Shown: positions 6,136 to 14,870, numbered from the stretch's first letter. The stretch is DNA of 64,000 bases from Bog-375 sp049587755 (GCA_049587755.1 JBAVEN010000010.1:124001-188000), one strand, 5' to 3'. The notes: generated by a model not told the origin, from the sequence alone. Numbers and translations: made by a program.

Positions 6136-8976
6136 TCAGAGCGTTTTCAGAAACTCAATCAGATCGTTGAGCTGGTCCTTGGTCATGTCGTTGGTTACCC
6201 CGTGCGTGTCGTTGGGGTTGTACACGGTCCAGATTTGCTCGAGCGTAGCCGCCATGCCGTTGTGCAGGTAGGGAGCTGAGTCGTAGATGTTGTTCAAATG
6301 CGGCACATCGAAGTTGCCGGTGCGGTCGAACGGCATCTTCGTGCCCACATCATGCCGTTTGCGGTCGGTGTAGTAAGGCGGAAAGTGGCACGTCACGCAG
6401 CGGCCCAGTTCGGGTATTGGCCTGCCGTCATTGGTCTCCGTGCGGTTGAAAATTTCCTTGCCGCGGCGTTGCGCGGGCGTCAGCGCGGCCCCAAGCGGGC
6501 GGAACCAGTTGGGCGGACGTGGAATGGTAGTGACATAGTAATCCAGGGCGGCCAGTTGTTCTGGAGTGAAAGGGGCCAGCCGCGTGAAAAATACGGCCAG
6601 CCGCGCCCCGCACTGGCGCGACAGGCTGGGGTTGGTGCCCTCCCACTTGAACGGAGCCGTGTCGAGAATGCCCCGCAGCGTGCGGTTGTCCACCGGCGAG
6701 ATTCCGATGCCATCGGCCTCGATATCGTATGTCATCCCGTCCACATGGCCGTCGGGATGGCAGGAGTTGCAGGCAAACTGCTTGTGGAACGTAACGAACG
6801 CGTTGTGGAACAACTGCTCGCCCCAGCGCTGCTTGGTGATTGTTTTCGAGCCGCCCAGGTCCACCGTGCCGGCCATCTCCATCTTCGCGAGATCGATGAC
6901 GCCCAGCGTGTCGTCGAGCGTATTGGCCACAAAGGCGCGTTTACCATCGGGCATGATCAGGATGGCGCGCGGGTTCTTGCCGGTGGGGATGTGCTTGACG
7001 ACGAACTCGGTCGGGTATCCCAGGTGGTTCGGGAGCACGTGCTGGCGCTCGTAGGGCGGCAGGCTGCGGATCAGCGATAGCAACTTTTTGACATCCACCA
7101 CGGCGATACTGTCCGTCCCGGCACTGGTGACGAGGGCATAGCGGCCGTCCGGCGTGCAGGCGATGTCGGTCGCATCGGCAAAGCCCATATCCGGTTCGTC
7201 CAGCAGTACCTCGTCGACGCGCCCATCGCGCCAGATGACCGCCAAGCCGTTCGTAATCGTCCAGCCCTGCAACAAGCGCGTCATGGGAACCGTGCCCTTG
7301 GTGCGGTTCAGCGTGGCGAGCGCAAATCTGCCGCTGGGATGCCAGGCCACACCCATCATCAGGTTGGCGTCCGGCACCGCGATGCGATTTTCGACGGCAC
7401 CCCGGTCCGTATCGATCTCGGTAATCTCGGAGTGGAAGGGCTGACGCAGGGGAGCAAACGCCGACTTCACGTTTGTCGCCACGATATGCTGCGCGTCCGG
7501 CGACAGGGTCAGCGACCAGGGGCCATTGCCCGCGCTCAGGTTCTTGATCCGCTCCAGCGTCCGGAGGTCGAATACCGAGATGTCGTTGGAGGAGGTGTTC
7601 AGGACATAGAGAAGTTTTCCGGCGCGATCGGCCAGCACGCCATGCGGTTCGTTCCCGGCTTTGAGTGTCGCGACGACCTTGCGCGCCCCGGTGTCGATCA
7701 CGGAAACTGTGTCGTCGAGGCGATTGGTGACGAACGCGCGCCGGCCGTCGGGACTGAACGCCACGCCGGTCGGGTCGCCGCCCACCGGAGTTTCCGCGAC
7801 TTTCATGCGCATCTCGGGATCGACCACAATCACGGTATCGGCCGCCTCGCAAGTGATGTAGATCTCCCGGCCATCGGGCCGCAGCGCCATCCGCACAGGG
7901 TTCTTATAGCGTGGGCCCTGGGCCATCGGCGCGGGCCTGGTGGGGTGCGCGATCTTCTTCATGGCCGCGGCGAAATCGAACTTCTCGCCGTGGGCCTGGT
8001 GGCAGCGCACGCAGGTTTGCTGAGTCGGCTTTTGCATGCCCGCTGCCATGGCTGAGCGCCCGTCTCGCATGATCGCATCGGCCATGTAATCGCTGCCGGC
8101 GCCATGGCAAGCCTCACAGCCCACCCCCTCGCCGGGAGAATAGCTGTCCAGGCGGGCGCCGCTCTGCGTAGTGGTGTGACACTCCAGGCAGTCTGCGCTG
8201 CTCTGCGGGTCGGCGATGCCCATGCCGGAAGCGATCTGTTTGGCCTTCGCGGTGCCGAGAACGGCCCACGCGCCCGCATGCGCGCTCATGCGCCAGACGC
8301 TCCACTGGTTGCCGAGGGCCGGCCCGTGGTGGCACTTGCCGCACATCATGGCGCCGGCGTATTTCGGTCCCTTCGCATTCGCGTCCAACGCAGCCTGGCC
8401 GGAGATGGGGCCGGGCCGCGGATTCGGCGGCAGCGGGTGGAGCAGCAGCGGCCAGCCCTTCTTCACGTCGAGTGGCGGCTGTTTCATGACAGCCAGGTGC
8501 GACCCCTTTTCGATATGGCAATTGATGCAGAAGTCCTGGTCCGGCATCCGCAGGCCGGCCATCATCGCCGCTTTCCGGTCCTTCATGACCTCGATCGAGG
8601 CGTACTCGCTGCCCGGCCCGTGACAAAGCTCGCATTGCACGCCATCCTCGATGTGGAAGGTGGCATCTTTCTCCCATTCCTCGGCGCTCCAGGCAGTGGC
8701 GTGGCATCCCAGGCAAATGGCCGAGTCCTGCGGCAGCGTGCGCAGACCGCTCAGCTTCGCGATCTCGGGCCCTTCCGGCTTGGCGAGCACGGCATATGCC
8801 GCGCTGTGCTTGGAGAGGAGCCACTTGCCATACTGGCTGCCCATGCTGGCGGCCGAGTGGCAACCGGCGCAGACGCGCGCCCCCACATACACGGGCTTCT
8901 TGGGGGCCGCGTACAATGCCGCCCAGTTCGCTACCAGCAGCGACGCCGCGGCGGCGCATAAACGAATCCGGTTCAT
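6136..8976 (-). CDS. ten-heme cytochrome c: c554-like repeats, YVTN propeller and MauG-like domain in one chain
   Basis: I start at 8976 (MNRIRLC...) because this ATG overlaps the upstream stop (ATGA) and begins a clean signal peptide; 946 residues. The N-terminal half has two tandem four-heme modules with CAGCH (36-40), CLGCH, CELCH, CINCH, then CGKCH, CLECH, CEACH and CVRCH, resembling cytochrome c554-type units. The middle is a YVTN-like seven-bladed propeller (AETPVGGDPTGVAFSPDGRR and similar blades). The C-terminus carries CNSCH (736-740) and CVTCH (860-864) with DVPHLNNIYDSAPYLHNG, the signature of di-heme peroxidase/MauG proteins. It probably moves electrons and may oxidise a substrate in the periplasm; the substrate is unknown. 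Confidence 0.9.
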   Translation of the reverse strand: MNRIRLCAAAASLLVANWAALYAAPKKPVYVGARVCAGCHSAASMGSQYGKWLLSKHSAAYAVLAKPEGPEIAKLSGLRTLPQDSAICLGCHATAWSAEEWEKDATFHIEDGVQCELCHGPGSEYASIEVMKDRKAAMMAGLRMPDQDFCINCHIEKGSHLAVMKQPPLDVKKGWPLLLHPLPPNPRPGPISGQAALDANAKGPKYAGAMMCGKCHHGPALGNQWSVWRMSAHAGAWAVLGTAKAKQIASGMGIADPQSSADCLECHTTTQSGARLDSYSPGEGVGCEACHGAGSDYMADAIMRDGRSAMAAGMQKPTQQTCVRCHQAHGEKFDFAAAMKKIAHPTRPAPMAQGPRYKNPVRMALRPDGREIYITCEAADTVIVVDPEMRMKVAETPVGGDPTGVAFSPDGRRAFVTNRLDDTVSVIDTGARKVVATLKAGNEPHGVLADRAGKLLYVLNTSSNDISVFDLRTLERIKNLSAGNGPWSLTLSPDAQHIVATNVKSAFAPLRQPFHSEITEIDTDRGAVENRIAVPDANLMMGVAWHPSGRFALATLNRTKGTVPMTRLLQGWTITNGLAVIWRDGRVDEVLLDEPDMGFADATDIACTPDGRYALVTSAGTDSIAVVDVKKLLSLIRSLPPYERQHVLPNHLGYPTEFVVKHIPTGKNPRAILIMPDGKRAFVANTLDDTLGVIDLAKMEMAGTVDLGGSKTITKQRWGEQLFHNAFVTFHKQFACNSCHPDGHVDGMTYDIEADGIGISPVDNRTLRGILDTAPFKWEGTNPSLSRQCGARLAVFFTRLAPFTPEQLAALDYYVTTIPRPPNWFRPLGAALTPAQRRGKEIFNRTETNDGRPIPELGRCVTCHFPPYYTDRKRHDVGTKMPFDRTGNFDVPHLNNIYDSAPYLHNGMAATLEQIWTVYNPNDTHGVTNDMTKDQLNDLIEFLKTL

Positions 8977-10646
8977 CGCTTGACTCCGTTGACTCTGGCG
9001 TCGTGCGTCAGTTTCAGAAACTGATTCGCCTTGACGTGTTCCATCTTCTCCATGACTCCGTCCGGCCACCGGATCTCAACGGAGTCGGCAAACTCGGCCT
9101 TTCCGAGCCCGAAGTGTATGCGCGGATCGCCTTGCGACATGTAGCCCCGCATCGGAACCAAATCTTCGATCTGCTTCAGCGAGCCGGTCGTGACCGTGAC
9201 ACGGGCGCCGATGGCCTCGCGGCTGCCGGTAGGAAATTTCAACTTTGCGTCCACGGTAAGCCAGTGGTTCGCCGGGTTGCCTCCGTTGTTGCGAAGCAGA
9301 ATCGGGTGGTCGTTCAGGTTCGACATCACCAGGTCGATGTTGCCGTCATTGTCGAAATCCCCCCAGGCTGCTCCGCGCCCGACATGCTTCTCCTTGAAGT
9401 GCTGGCCCGAGCGGTCGGAGACGTCCTCGAATCTCCCGTTCCCTTTGTTCCGCATCAGAGTGTTCTCCTCCACGTACTCGTGATGTGCGTCGCCGTGCGT
9501 GGTAAAGAGGTCGAGCCACCCGTCGTTGTCGTAGTCGAGGGCCACAGCGCCCCATCCCGCGTACTGAGCCATGGCCACGGAAAGCCCGCTGATTGCCGTC
9601 TGATCGACGAAACTGCGCCGGCCTTTCTCAAGAGTCTGCGTGTACAGAATGCAGTAGTTCAGGTTCGGAATGAAGACGTCGAGCAACCCGTCGCGGTTGA
9701 AATCGCCGACCACCGGCCCCATCGACGAAACGCCCTGACCGTTCTCACCGTAGGCAACCCCATAATCGAGAGCGTCTTCGACGAAGGTCCCCTTCCCTGT
9801 GTTTTCGAAATAGTGGTTCTCCATGGCATCGTCAGTCACAAAAATGTCGAGCAGCCCGGCGTTGCGGAAATCGGAGGCAGTGACGCTCATGGCGCGGCCT
9901 TGCTTATCTACGCCGGCTTCCTTCGATACGTCGGTAAACGTGCCGTCGCCGTTGTTGCGATATAGCGCGCTCGGCTGCGGGCTGTAGCTGAGCGGGCCTG
10001 GATAACCCGCGGCCGCGTAGTAATCGCGGAACTTGCCGCCGTCGTACTGAACGTAGTTGGCCACGAAGACATCCAGCAGGCCGTCGTGGTTGTAATCGAA
10101 CCAGACCGCCGACAGGCTCCAACGCGGGTCGTCGAGACCGGACTTTTTCGACACGTCGGTGAAGGTTCCGTCGCCGTTGTTGTGATACAGGATGTTGCGG
10201 CCATAGTTGAGGACGTACAAATCCACGTGGCCGTCGTTATCGTAATCGGCGGCCGAACAACCCGAGCTGAACACGCCGTTGCCACCCACTCCGGCCTGTT
10301 CGGTCACGTCGGTGAACGTGCCGTCGCCATTGTTGCGGTACAGTTTGTTCGACAGCTTGCCGCGCAGATCGCGGCCTTCGTTGCTCGATACGTCGCTGGT
10401 CCAGGTGCCGGTTACGAAGTAGAGGTCCATCAGCCCGTCGCCGTTGTAGTCGAAAACGCACACACCGCCGCCGGTGCCCTCCACGATGTTGTCCAGTTGG
10501 TGATCCCCATAGCTGTGTTTGAAGGTGATCCCCGCCTGTTTGGTGATGTCGGTGAATGTCGGAAGGGTCTGGGCAGGCTCAGCGCCGGTGGCGATCGCGA
10601 GAATCGCCATCGCCGCGGCGGCCAGGATTGCTATCCACAGTCTCAT
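8973..10646 (-). CDS. CRTAC1 family protein (FG-GAP/VCBS repeats with ASPIC/UnbV end)
   Basis: The 557-residue product has a signal peptide (MRLWIAILAAAAMAILAIATG) and many repeats of the type YNGDGLMDLYFV, LYRNNGDGTFTDVT and DYDNDGHVDLYVLN, whose DxDxDG loops bind calcium in integrin-like propellers. The last 70 residues form an ASPIC/UnbV domain (GARVTVTTGSLKQ, HFGLGKAEFADSVEIRWPDG). These proteins are secreted and common in Acidobacteria and Planctomycetes; proposed roles are binding and presenting partners rather than catalysis. Both ends overlap neighbours by ATGA, so it is co-translated with the HzsA-like and multiheme genes. Confidence 0.9.
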   Translation of the reverse strand: MRLWIAILAAAAMAILAIATGAEPAQTLPTFTDITKQAGITFKHSYGDHQLDNIVEGTGGGVCVFDYNGDGLMDLYFVTGTWTSDVSSNEGRDLRGKLSNKLYRNNGDGTFTDVTEQAGVGGNGVFSSGCSAADYDNDGHVDLYVLNYGRNILYHNNGDGTFTDVSKKSGLDDPRWSLSAVWFDYNHDGLLDVFVANYVQYDGGKFRDYYAAAGYPGPLSYSPQPSALYRNNGDGTFTDVSKEAGVDKQGRAMSVTASDFRNAGLLDIFVTDDAMENHYFENTGKGTFVEDALDYGVAYGENGQGVSSMGPVVGDFNRDGLLDVFIPNLNYCILYTQTLEKGRRSFVDQTAISGLSVAMAQYAGWGAVALDYDNDGWLDLFTTHGDAHHEYVEENTLMRNKGNGRFEDVSDRSGQHFKEKHVGRGAAWGDFDNDGNIDLVMSNLNDHPILLRNNGGNPANHWLTVDAKLKFPTGSREAIGARVTVTTGSLKQIEDLVPMRGYMSQGDPRIHFGLGKAEFADSVEIRWPDGVMEKMEHVKANQFLKLTHDARVNGVKR

Positions 10647-12676
10647 GGTTGTCCTCTCGATGCGCCTGCCCTGGCGTTGCTCCTATCCGAGGGCAGGCCG
10701 TTGAACTGCGCTCCGAGGTCGATCCATTCGACGATCGCCTGCCGTTCGTCTTCGGTCAGCGGCGCAGAACCGGCCGGCGGCATCCGCTTGATGGCCGAAA
10801 CCGTTTCGACCTTATCCCAGGGGCGCGCCGTGTTCCTGCCAAATAGTGTCCAGACCAGCCGGCTGGTGCGCGCGCGGCCCGGGTCCACGTACCGGCCGCG
10901 ACCGGCCGGCGCCGGCGCCGCGGGTCTTGCCAGCAGGCTGACGTAAGCGGAAGAGAAATCCGCGTTCCCGAGAATATGACTGGCATCCCTTTCAGACAGG
11001 CTCGGTGAAACAGCCCCGCCGTGGCACGCCGTGCTCGCACATTTGGCCGTGAGGATGGGCTGTATGTCGCGGCGAAAGTCCACCGTGCGGCGCCGCTCGG
11101 GCGGCAGCATGAGGTCCGCGGCATCGTGGCTGAGCGCTTTGGCAAACACGTTGTCGGGCGTGCGCTCGCCGTCTTCGTGGCATCCGATACAGCCGCGGTT
11201 CTCCTTGTTCTTGGCCCAGATCCACGCGCTGGTGCGAAGAGCCATGCCGTCGCGGTCTACAATCTGTAATTGGATGGGCGTGTTCGGCGGCACCAGCAAG
11301 TGAAAGGAGCCATCGTCGTCGAGATCCAGGTCGCCCAAAAGACGCTTCTGGATCATTCCCGACAGGCTGCCGTCAGTCGATTGGGAGCCGCCCGCCGCAC
11401 GTGGCAAACCTTCGATCACGCGAATGCGGCACGCGGTGCCCGGCGGCATCCATCCCCGCTTCAGATCGTTTTCGTACACGTTCAGGCAATAGAGCTTCGA
11501 CCAGTTGCGGTCGTCTTCGACTACCGAGGAATGCCCATCCGGTTCGGCACGCTCCGCCAGCGCCACCGCCTGCATGCTGTGATAGCCGGGCTGGGCAAAG
11601 ACGAGCGCCCGCGCACCCGATTCCAGATCCAGACGATAGATGGCATGCGCGCTGTCCGCGGTTCGCCGCGAAACCAGAATCGAGCCGTCCGGGAGAGGCG
11701 ACGGCGAAAGGAACAGGCCGTCCGATGGCGCCGTGACAAGCCGGTAAGAGTGCAGATTGCGGCGCAGGCTAAGAACGCCGATGCTGCCCGCGCCATCCCA
11801 TGGCAAGTGCCCCGATTCCACGAACACCACTGCGCCTTTTGCGGTGGTGCATGCCATGTGCTTAATGTGCTGCCCCTGTACGCCGGAAAAGGTGGCGAAG
11901 TCGGTCCCGTCCAGTTGGACGGCGAACAGATCGATTCGGCCCAAGGGTCCGTACCTCAAGTGGCTACGGTCCCAGTGGGAAAACAAGATACGGCCGTCCT
12001 GCATTTGGAAGGGGTCGTAGCTGGCCGACACTCCGTAGCTCAGCCGCCGGAGCCCCGACCCGTCGAATCGCACCGAGTATAGATTCGTAGCCGCCGGAGG
12101 CCCATACTCGTTGAGCTCGCCGGCAGCGTCGCTGACGAAAGTGACCTGATAGGAAGGGCGGTCGTCATTGAGGTAAAACAGGGCCGACTGGTACATTGGG
12201 CTCCGGCAGTTCCCCGCGTCGTGCGTGATCTGATGAACGCCGCTTCCGTCGGCCTTCATTTCAAAAATGTTCCAGCGGTCGGCAGCCGTTCTCTTGGCCG
12301 CGAAGAGGATCCTCTTGCCGTCGAAAGAAATCGCCGGGTCGGCCGCGCTTTCGAAGCCGGCCGTGAGCACGCGCGTGGCGCCATCCTTGCTCAGCAGAAC
12401 AAGCTGGCCGCCGTCGCCAAACGCGGCACGAAGCATACCTGCATCGGATGACCTAGCGCCTGCCACCCGCGCCACTGGAATCCGGGTAAACACGATTCCG
12501 CCGTAACCGGGAGCGTAACGCGAGATGTCGGGATTGGCCGCGCCGGCGCGCCCGCCCAGCAGCGCTGCCGGATAAGGTCGTGTTCCACTGCCGCCGGCCA
12601 CAGCCAGCGACACCGCGAGGAGCATCACGACGCCGTCGATTGCAGGCCGTCTTCCGTTCTGGCTGCACATTCCCAT
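10643..12676 (-). CDS. HzsA-related exported cytochrome (propeller plus C-terminal heme region)
   Basis: The 677-residue product has a hydrophobic export signal (about residues 12-30), a PD40/TolB-like propeller (SFDGKRILFAAKRT, MKADGSGVHQITHD, YSVRFDGSGLRRLSYG), a beta-rich middle domain with LVPPNTPIQLQIVDRDG, and a C-terminal heme region. CIGCH lies at 496-500, then a second motif CASTACH at 546-552, which has four residues between the cysteines. This order matches the HzsA-related family (hydrazine synthase alpha-subunit homologues). Most family members live in non-anammox bacteria, so hydrazine chemistry must not be assumed. It is the first exported product of the operon, 36 bases after the RidA gene; GGAG precedes the ATG closely. 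Confidence 0.8.
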   Translation of the reverse strand: MGMCSQNGRRPAIDGVVMLLAVSLAVAGGSGTRPYPAALLGGRAGAANPDISRYAPGYGGIVFTRIPVARVAGARSSDAGMLRAAFGDGGQLVLLSKDGATRVLTAGFESAADPAISFDGKRILFAAKRTAADRWNIFEMKADGSGVHQITHDAGNCRSPMYQSALFYLNDDRPSYQVTFVSDAAGELNEYGPPAATNLYSVRFDGSGLRRLSYGVSASYDPFQMQDGRILFSHWDRSHLRYGPLGRIDLFAVQLDGTDFATFSGVQGQHIKHMACTTAKGAVVFVESGHLPWDGAGSIGVLSLRRNLHSYRLVTAPSDGLFLSPSPLPDGSILVSRRTADSAHAIYRLDLESGARALVFAQPGYHSMQAVALAERAEPDGHSSVVEDDRNWSKLYCLNVYENDLKRGWMPPGTACRIRVIEGLPRAAGGSQSTDGSLSGMIQKRLLGDLDLDDDGSFHLLVPPNTPIQLQIVDRDGMALRTSAWIWAKNKENRGCIGCHEDGERTPDNVFAKALSHDAADLMLPPERRRTVDFRRDIQPILTAKCASTACHGGAVSPSLSERDASHILGNADFSSAYVSLLARPAAPAPAGRGRYVDPGRARTSRLVWTLFGRNTARPWDKVETVSAIKRMPPAGSAPLTEDERQAIVEWIDLGAQFNGLPSDRSNARAGASRGQP

Positions 12677-12712
12677 GAGCTCCGGTTGGCGTGCCTTGAT
12701 GCGGAAGACGGT

Positions 12713-13198
12713 CTAGGCCCGCTGGTTGCGGAACATTGCGATCGCTTCGATCTCCACCAGCAGCTCGGGCCGGCAAAGGATGGCCTGGATTCCCGTTGAA
12801 GCCGGCAATGGATCGAGCCCCTGCTTCCCATAGAACGCCGTCCGCTCTTCGTTAAACGCTGCGTAATCCCGCTCGATGTCGCGCAGGTAGCAGGTGGTCC
12901 GCACGACGTCTTGCCACGTCGCTCCCTCCGATTCGAGCAAGCCGGTGATATTCAGGAACGTCCGCCGGCACTGCGCGCGGAGATCGCCAACATGCACCGA
13001 TACGCCGTTCTCGTCGATGCTGGCCGTCCCCGAGATCAACAGGATGACGATGCCGCCGAGGTCGATGCGCAGGCCGCGCGAAAACGAGCTCGGCTTCGCA
13101 TAGGAATAAGCCTCGTTCAAGACCCCCAGCGCGCTGATCGCTTTCTTTTCGATTGCGGTCGCGCCGCCAACCGCTTCCAGTACTTCTGCCGTAGTCAC
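12713..13198 (-). CDS. RidA family protein
   Basis: The product (161 residues, longer than the usual 128) carries the RidA/YjgF core: YSYAKPSSFSRGLRIDL, LLISGTASIDENG, LRAQCRRTFLNITGLLESEGATWQDVVRTTCYLRD, and RPELLVEIEAIAMF. The conserved Arg before the final EIEAIA segment, which binds the imine or carboxylate in RidA, is present (RPELLVEIEA). RidA proteins hydrolyse reactive enamines/imines or serve in specific catabolic pathways. It is the first gene of the operon and the only one without an export signal, which suggests a cytosolic step linked to the exported redox proteins. Confidence 0.85.
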   Translation of the reverse strand: MTTAEVLEAVGGATAIEKKAISALGVLNEAYSYAKPSSFSRGLRIDLGGIVILLISGTASIDENGVSVHVGDLRAQCRRTFLNITGLLESEGATWQDVVRTTCYLRDIERDYAAFNEERTAFYGKQGLDPLPASTGIQAILCRPELLVEIEAIAMFRNQRA

Positions 13199-13403
13199 GT
13201 GAAAAACTCCTTGATCCGGTCCGGGCTTTCGGCCAGTGCCGCTCCGGCAATGCCACCGGACCCGAAGCTGGACAATATCATCAGGTCTGAAAATAGTAAA
13301 TAATATAAAACTACTAGCACAGCGATGTAGGGAGCTTCTAGATGTGAACTACGACCATATCGTCAGACGTCGAGGCCTACGGCCGTTGCGAAACGAAAAG
13401 TTC

Positions 13404-13441
13404 TTGACACTCAGGCCTTTATAGATGCATATTACATCTAA
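13404..13441 (+). promoter_or_regulatory. promoter with overlapping PadR-type palindrome, copy 3
   Basis: TTGACA (13404-13409) is followed 18 bases later by CATATT (13428-13433) as a possible -10 element. TAGATG/CATCTA arms (13422-13427 and 13435-13440) with a 7-base centre cover that -10 region. A repressor bound here would block the response-regulator gene starting at 13460. The same gap (13199-13459) also holds an AT-rich tract (about 13275-13315) that may be the promoter of the minus-strand operon. Confidence 0.55.
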
Positions 13442-13459
13442 CCGCACGCCGGTTCAGCT

Positions 13460-13882
13460 ATGGTCTGCGCCATCTCAGTGTTGCTTGTAGACGATCACGC
13501 GCTCCTCAGGAAGTCCCTGCACCGGATGCTCGAAGACGACCCGGAGCTGGCGGTCGTCGGCGAGGCAGGAAATGGCGCGGAAGCGGTGGAGCTCGCGCGG
13601 GAACTGGCGCCCCAGGTTGTTGTCATGGATCTCGCCATGCCCGTGATGGATGGCATTCAGGCGGCCAGACACATTTTACGGCTGGCGCCGGCGACGGCGA
13701 TTCTGATGCTCAGCATGAGCGCGGACGAGACCTGCGTCCGGCAGGCGTTTGAAGCGGGAGCCCAGGGGTACCTGCTGAAGAATGCCGTCGGTCTCGACTT
13801 GAGCGGCGCGGTCAAGTCCGTGGCGACGGGCAAACGAGTGCTCGATCTCGGATCGGTGAACAGCGATGCTCACCGAATCTGA
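13460..13882 (+). CDS. receiver-only response regulator (NarL-type, output domain missing)
   Basis: The 140-residue product is a complete CheY-like receiver: ISVLLVDDHALLRKSL with the acidic pair, VVVMDLAMPVMDG with the phospho-acceptor Asp, ILMLSMSADE with the conserved Ser/Thr position, and GAQGYLLKNA with the Lys. This is the receiver seen in NarL/FixJ regulators, but the chain stops shortly after the linker (VATGKRVLDLGSVNSDAHRI) and no LTxRE-type LuxR helix-turn-helix is found in any frame downstream. It is either a truncated regulator or a true single-domain one. No histidine kinase gene is adjacent. Confidence 0.8.
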   Translation: MVCAISVLLVDDHALLRKSLHRMLEDDPELAVVGEAGNGAEAVELARELAPQVVVMDLAMPVMDGIQAARHILRLAPATAILMLSMSADETCVRQAFEAGAQGYLLKNAVGLDLSGAVKSVATGKRVLDLGSVNSDAHRI

Positions 13883-14490
13883 GCAACGCCGTCATGATCA
13901 ATTCGATCGGCTAGCAGTCCTGGAGCCATGCGGATCTGGCCAGACTTTCGGCGCAATGCCTCGGACCGCACGCATCGTCTTAGCTTCTCCTGGGCCGCGC
14001 TACACTGGCAATGCGCCGGCAGCAAGGTCGCGTCGTCATGGCACTTGATGGGCAGGCGTCACGACATTCTTTCAAATTACGGCCATGGCAACGTTGTCTC
14101 GCGAACAGTGCCGCTCGGGGCGCGATGCGAATCCGGCGGGCTGGTTGTGCCAATGAACTCACCTGCCTTCCGCCGCCAGCGAGTTGCTGGATCCAGTCGC
14201 CGCCTACGATCGGGTTGCGCCCGTCTACGTGCTTCTGTCGAGACAGCGCGGGGCATACCTTACAGTCAGTCCACTCCCGTCCCGGCGACCAGGTTTCGCG
14301 AACACCGGCAAGCTTGCCCTGCCCGAGGCGATCCGCCGAAACACCATTGCGGAGGAACCCGGCCCTACGCAGGAGGGCTCGGCGACAAAGGAAGCGACAA
14401 CGAAAAAGAGCTGCTAAGAAAGCTGCGACACCGGCCGCCACTTAGGGAGCTAACAGTTCTGCGAAAAACCTCCGATCCCCGCCGTGTTAT
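13883..14490. other. gap without a supportable gene
   Basis: Open frames exist on both strands but none shows a recognisable domain or codon-level sign of being real. The lost output domain of the preceding response regulator is not recognisable here. The stretch lies between that truncated gene and a decayed toxin/antitoxin pair, so it looks like degraded sequence next to an insertion point. Confidence 0.4.
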
Positions 14491-14693
14491 TTAGGCGGCC
14501 GGCGTCTGCCCGGTCGATCCTTTGCCGTTGGCCATCTTTGTTCGCAGTAAGCTGCCAAGGATCGGATCGCGCGACAAGCGCTCGGCCCGTCGCCTGTGGG
14601 CTTCCGCCTCACCAATTCGGCAACCTCGCGCAGAAGGCGCGCTTGAATCTCCGCCTTCATCTCGACACAGTCGAATTCCTTCCCGGGCTTCAC
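14491..14693 (-). pseudogene. small antitoxin-like protein, frameshifted
   Basis: A GTG start at 14691-14693 overlaps the stop of the PIN remnant (GTGA). The first 20 or so residues read KPGKEFDCVEMKAEIQARLL, typical of short proteins paired with PIN toxins. At about 14609-14617 the frame must shift by one base to continue as GEAEAHRRRAERLSRDPILG to a TAA at 14491-14493. Without the shift the frame runs into unrelated sequence. Assignment as antitoxin rests on the pairing and the DCVEMK motif. Confidence 0.55.
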
Positions 14694-14870
14694 GGCGTCA
14701 CCACCTCTCGCGGCGAATAGATCCATGAGCTCCGGCAGCCGCTCAGGCTATTCACTCCTTCATAACCTCCTATTTTCTCAAAACGGACGATGTGCTTGAA
14801 GTTCCAGCTCAGCACCAGGTCCACACCGGAAACCGTCGCTACGGCAATGTGCGCCGCATCGTCACCATTG
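14690..14870 (-). pseudogene. PIN-domain (VapC-like) toxin, C-terminal remnant
   Basis: The minus-strand frame codes for GDDAAHIAVATVSGVDLVLS, then WNFKHIVRFEKIGGYEG and a final YSPREVVTP, the classic C-terminal third of PIN nucleases (the D-A-H-A-T and SWNFKHIV segments). The N-terminal two thirds, including the first catalytic Asp, are absent: upstream in the same frame the sequence becomes the non-homologous end of the mobile element. The protein would be inactive. The break at about 14870-14930 is the best marker for the left edge of the element. Confidence 0.6.

Noticed and set aside
10643..12676. Hydrazine synthase / anammox metabolism
   Set aside because: Only an HzsA-like subunit is present, with no HzsB/C, HDH or anammox partners. 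HzsA-related proteins are widespread outside anammox bacteria.
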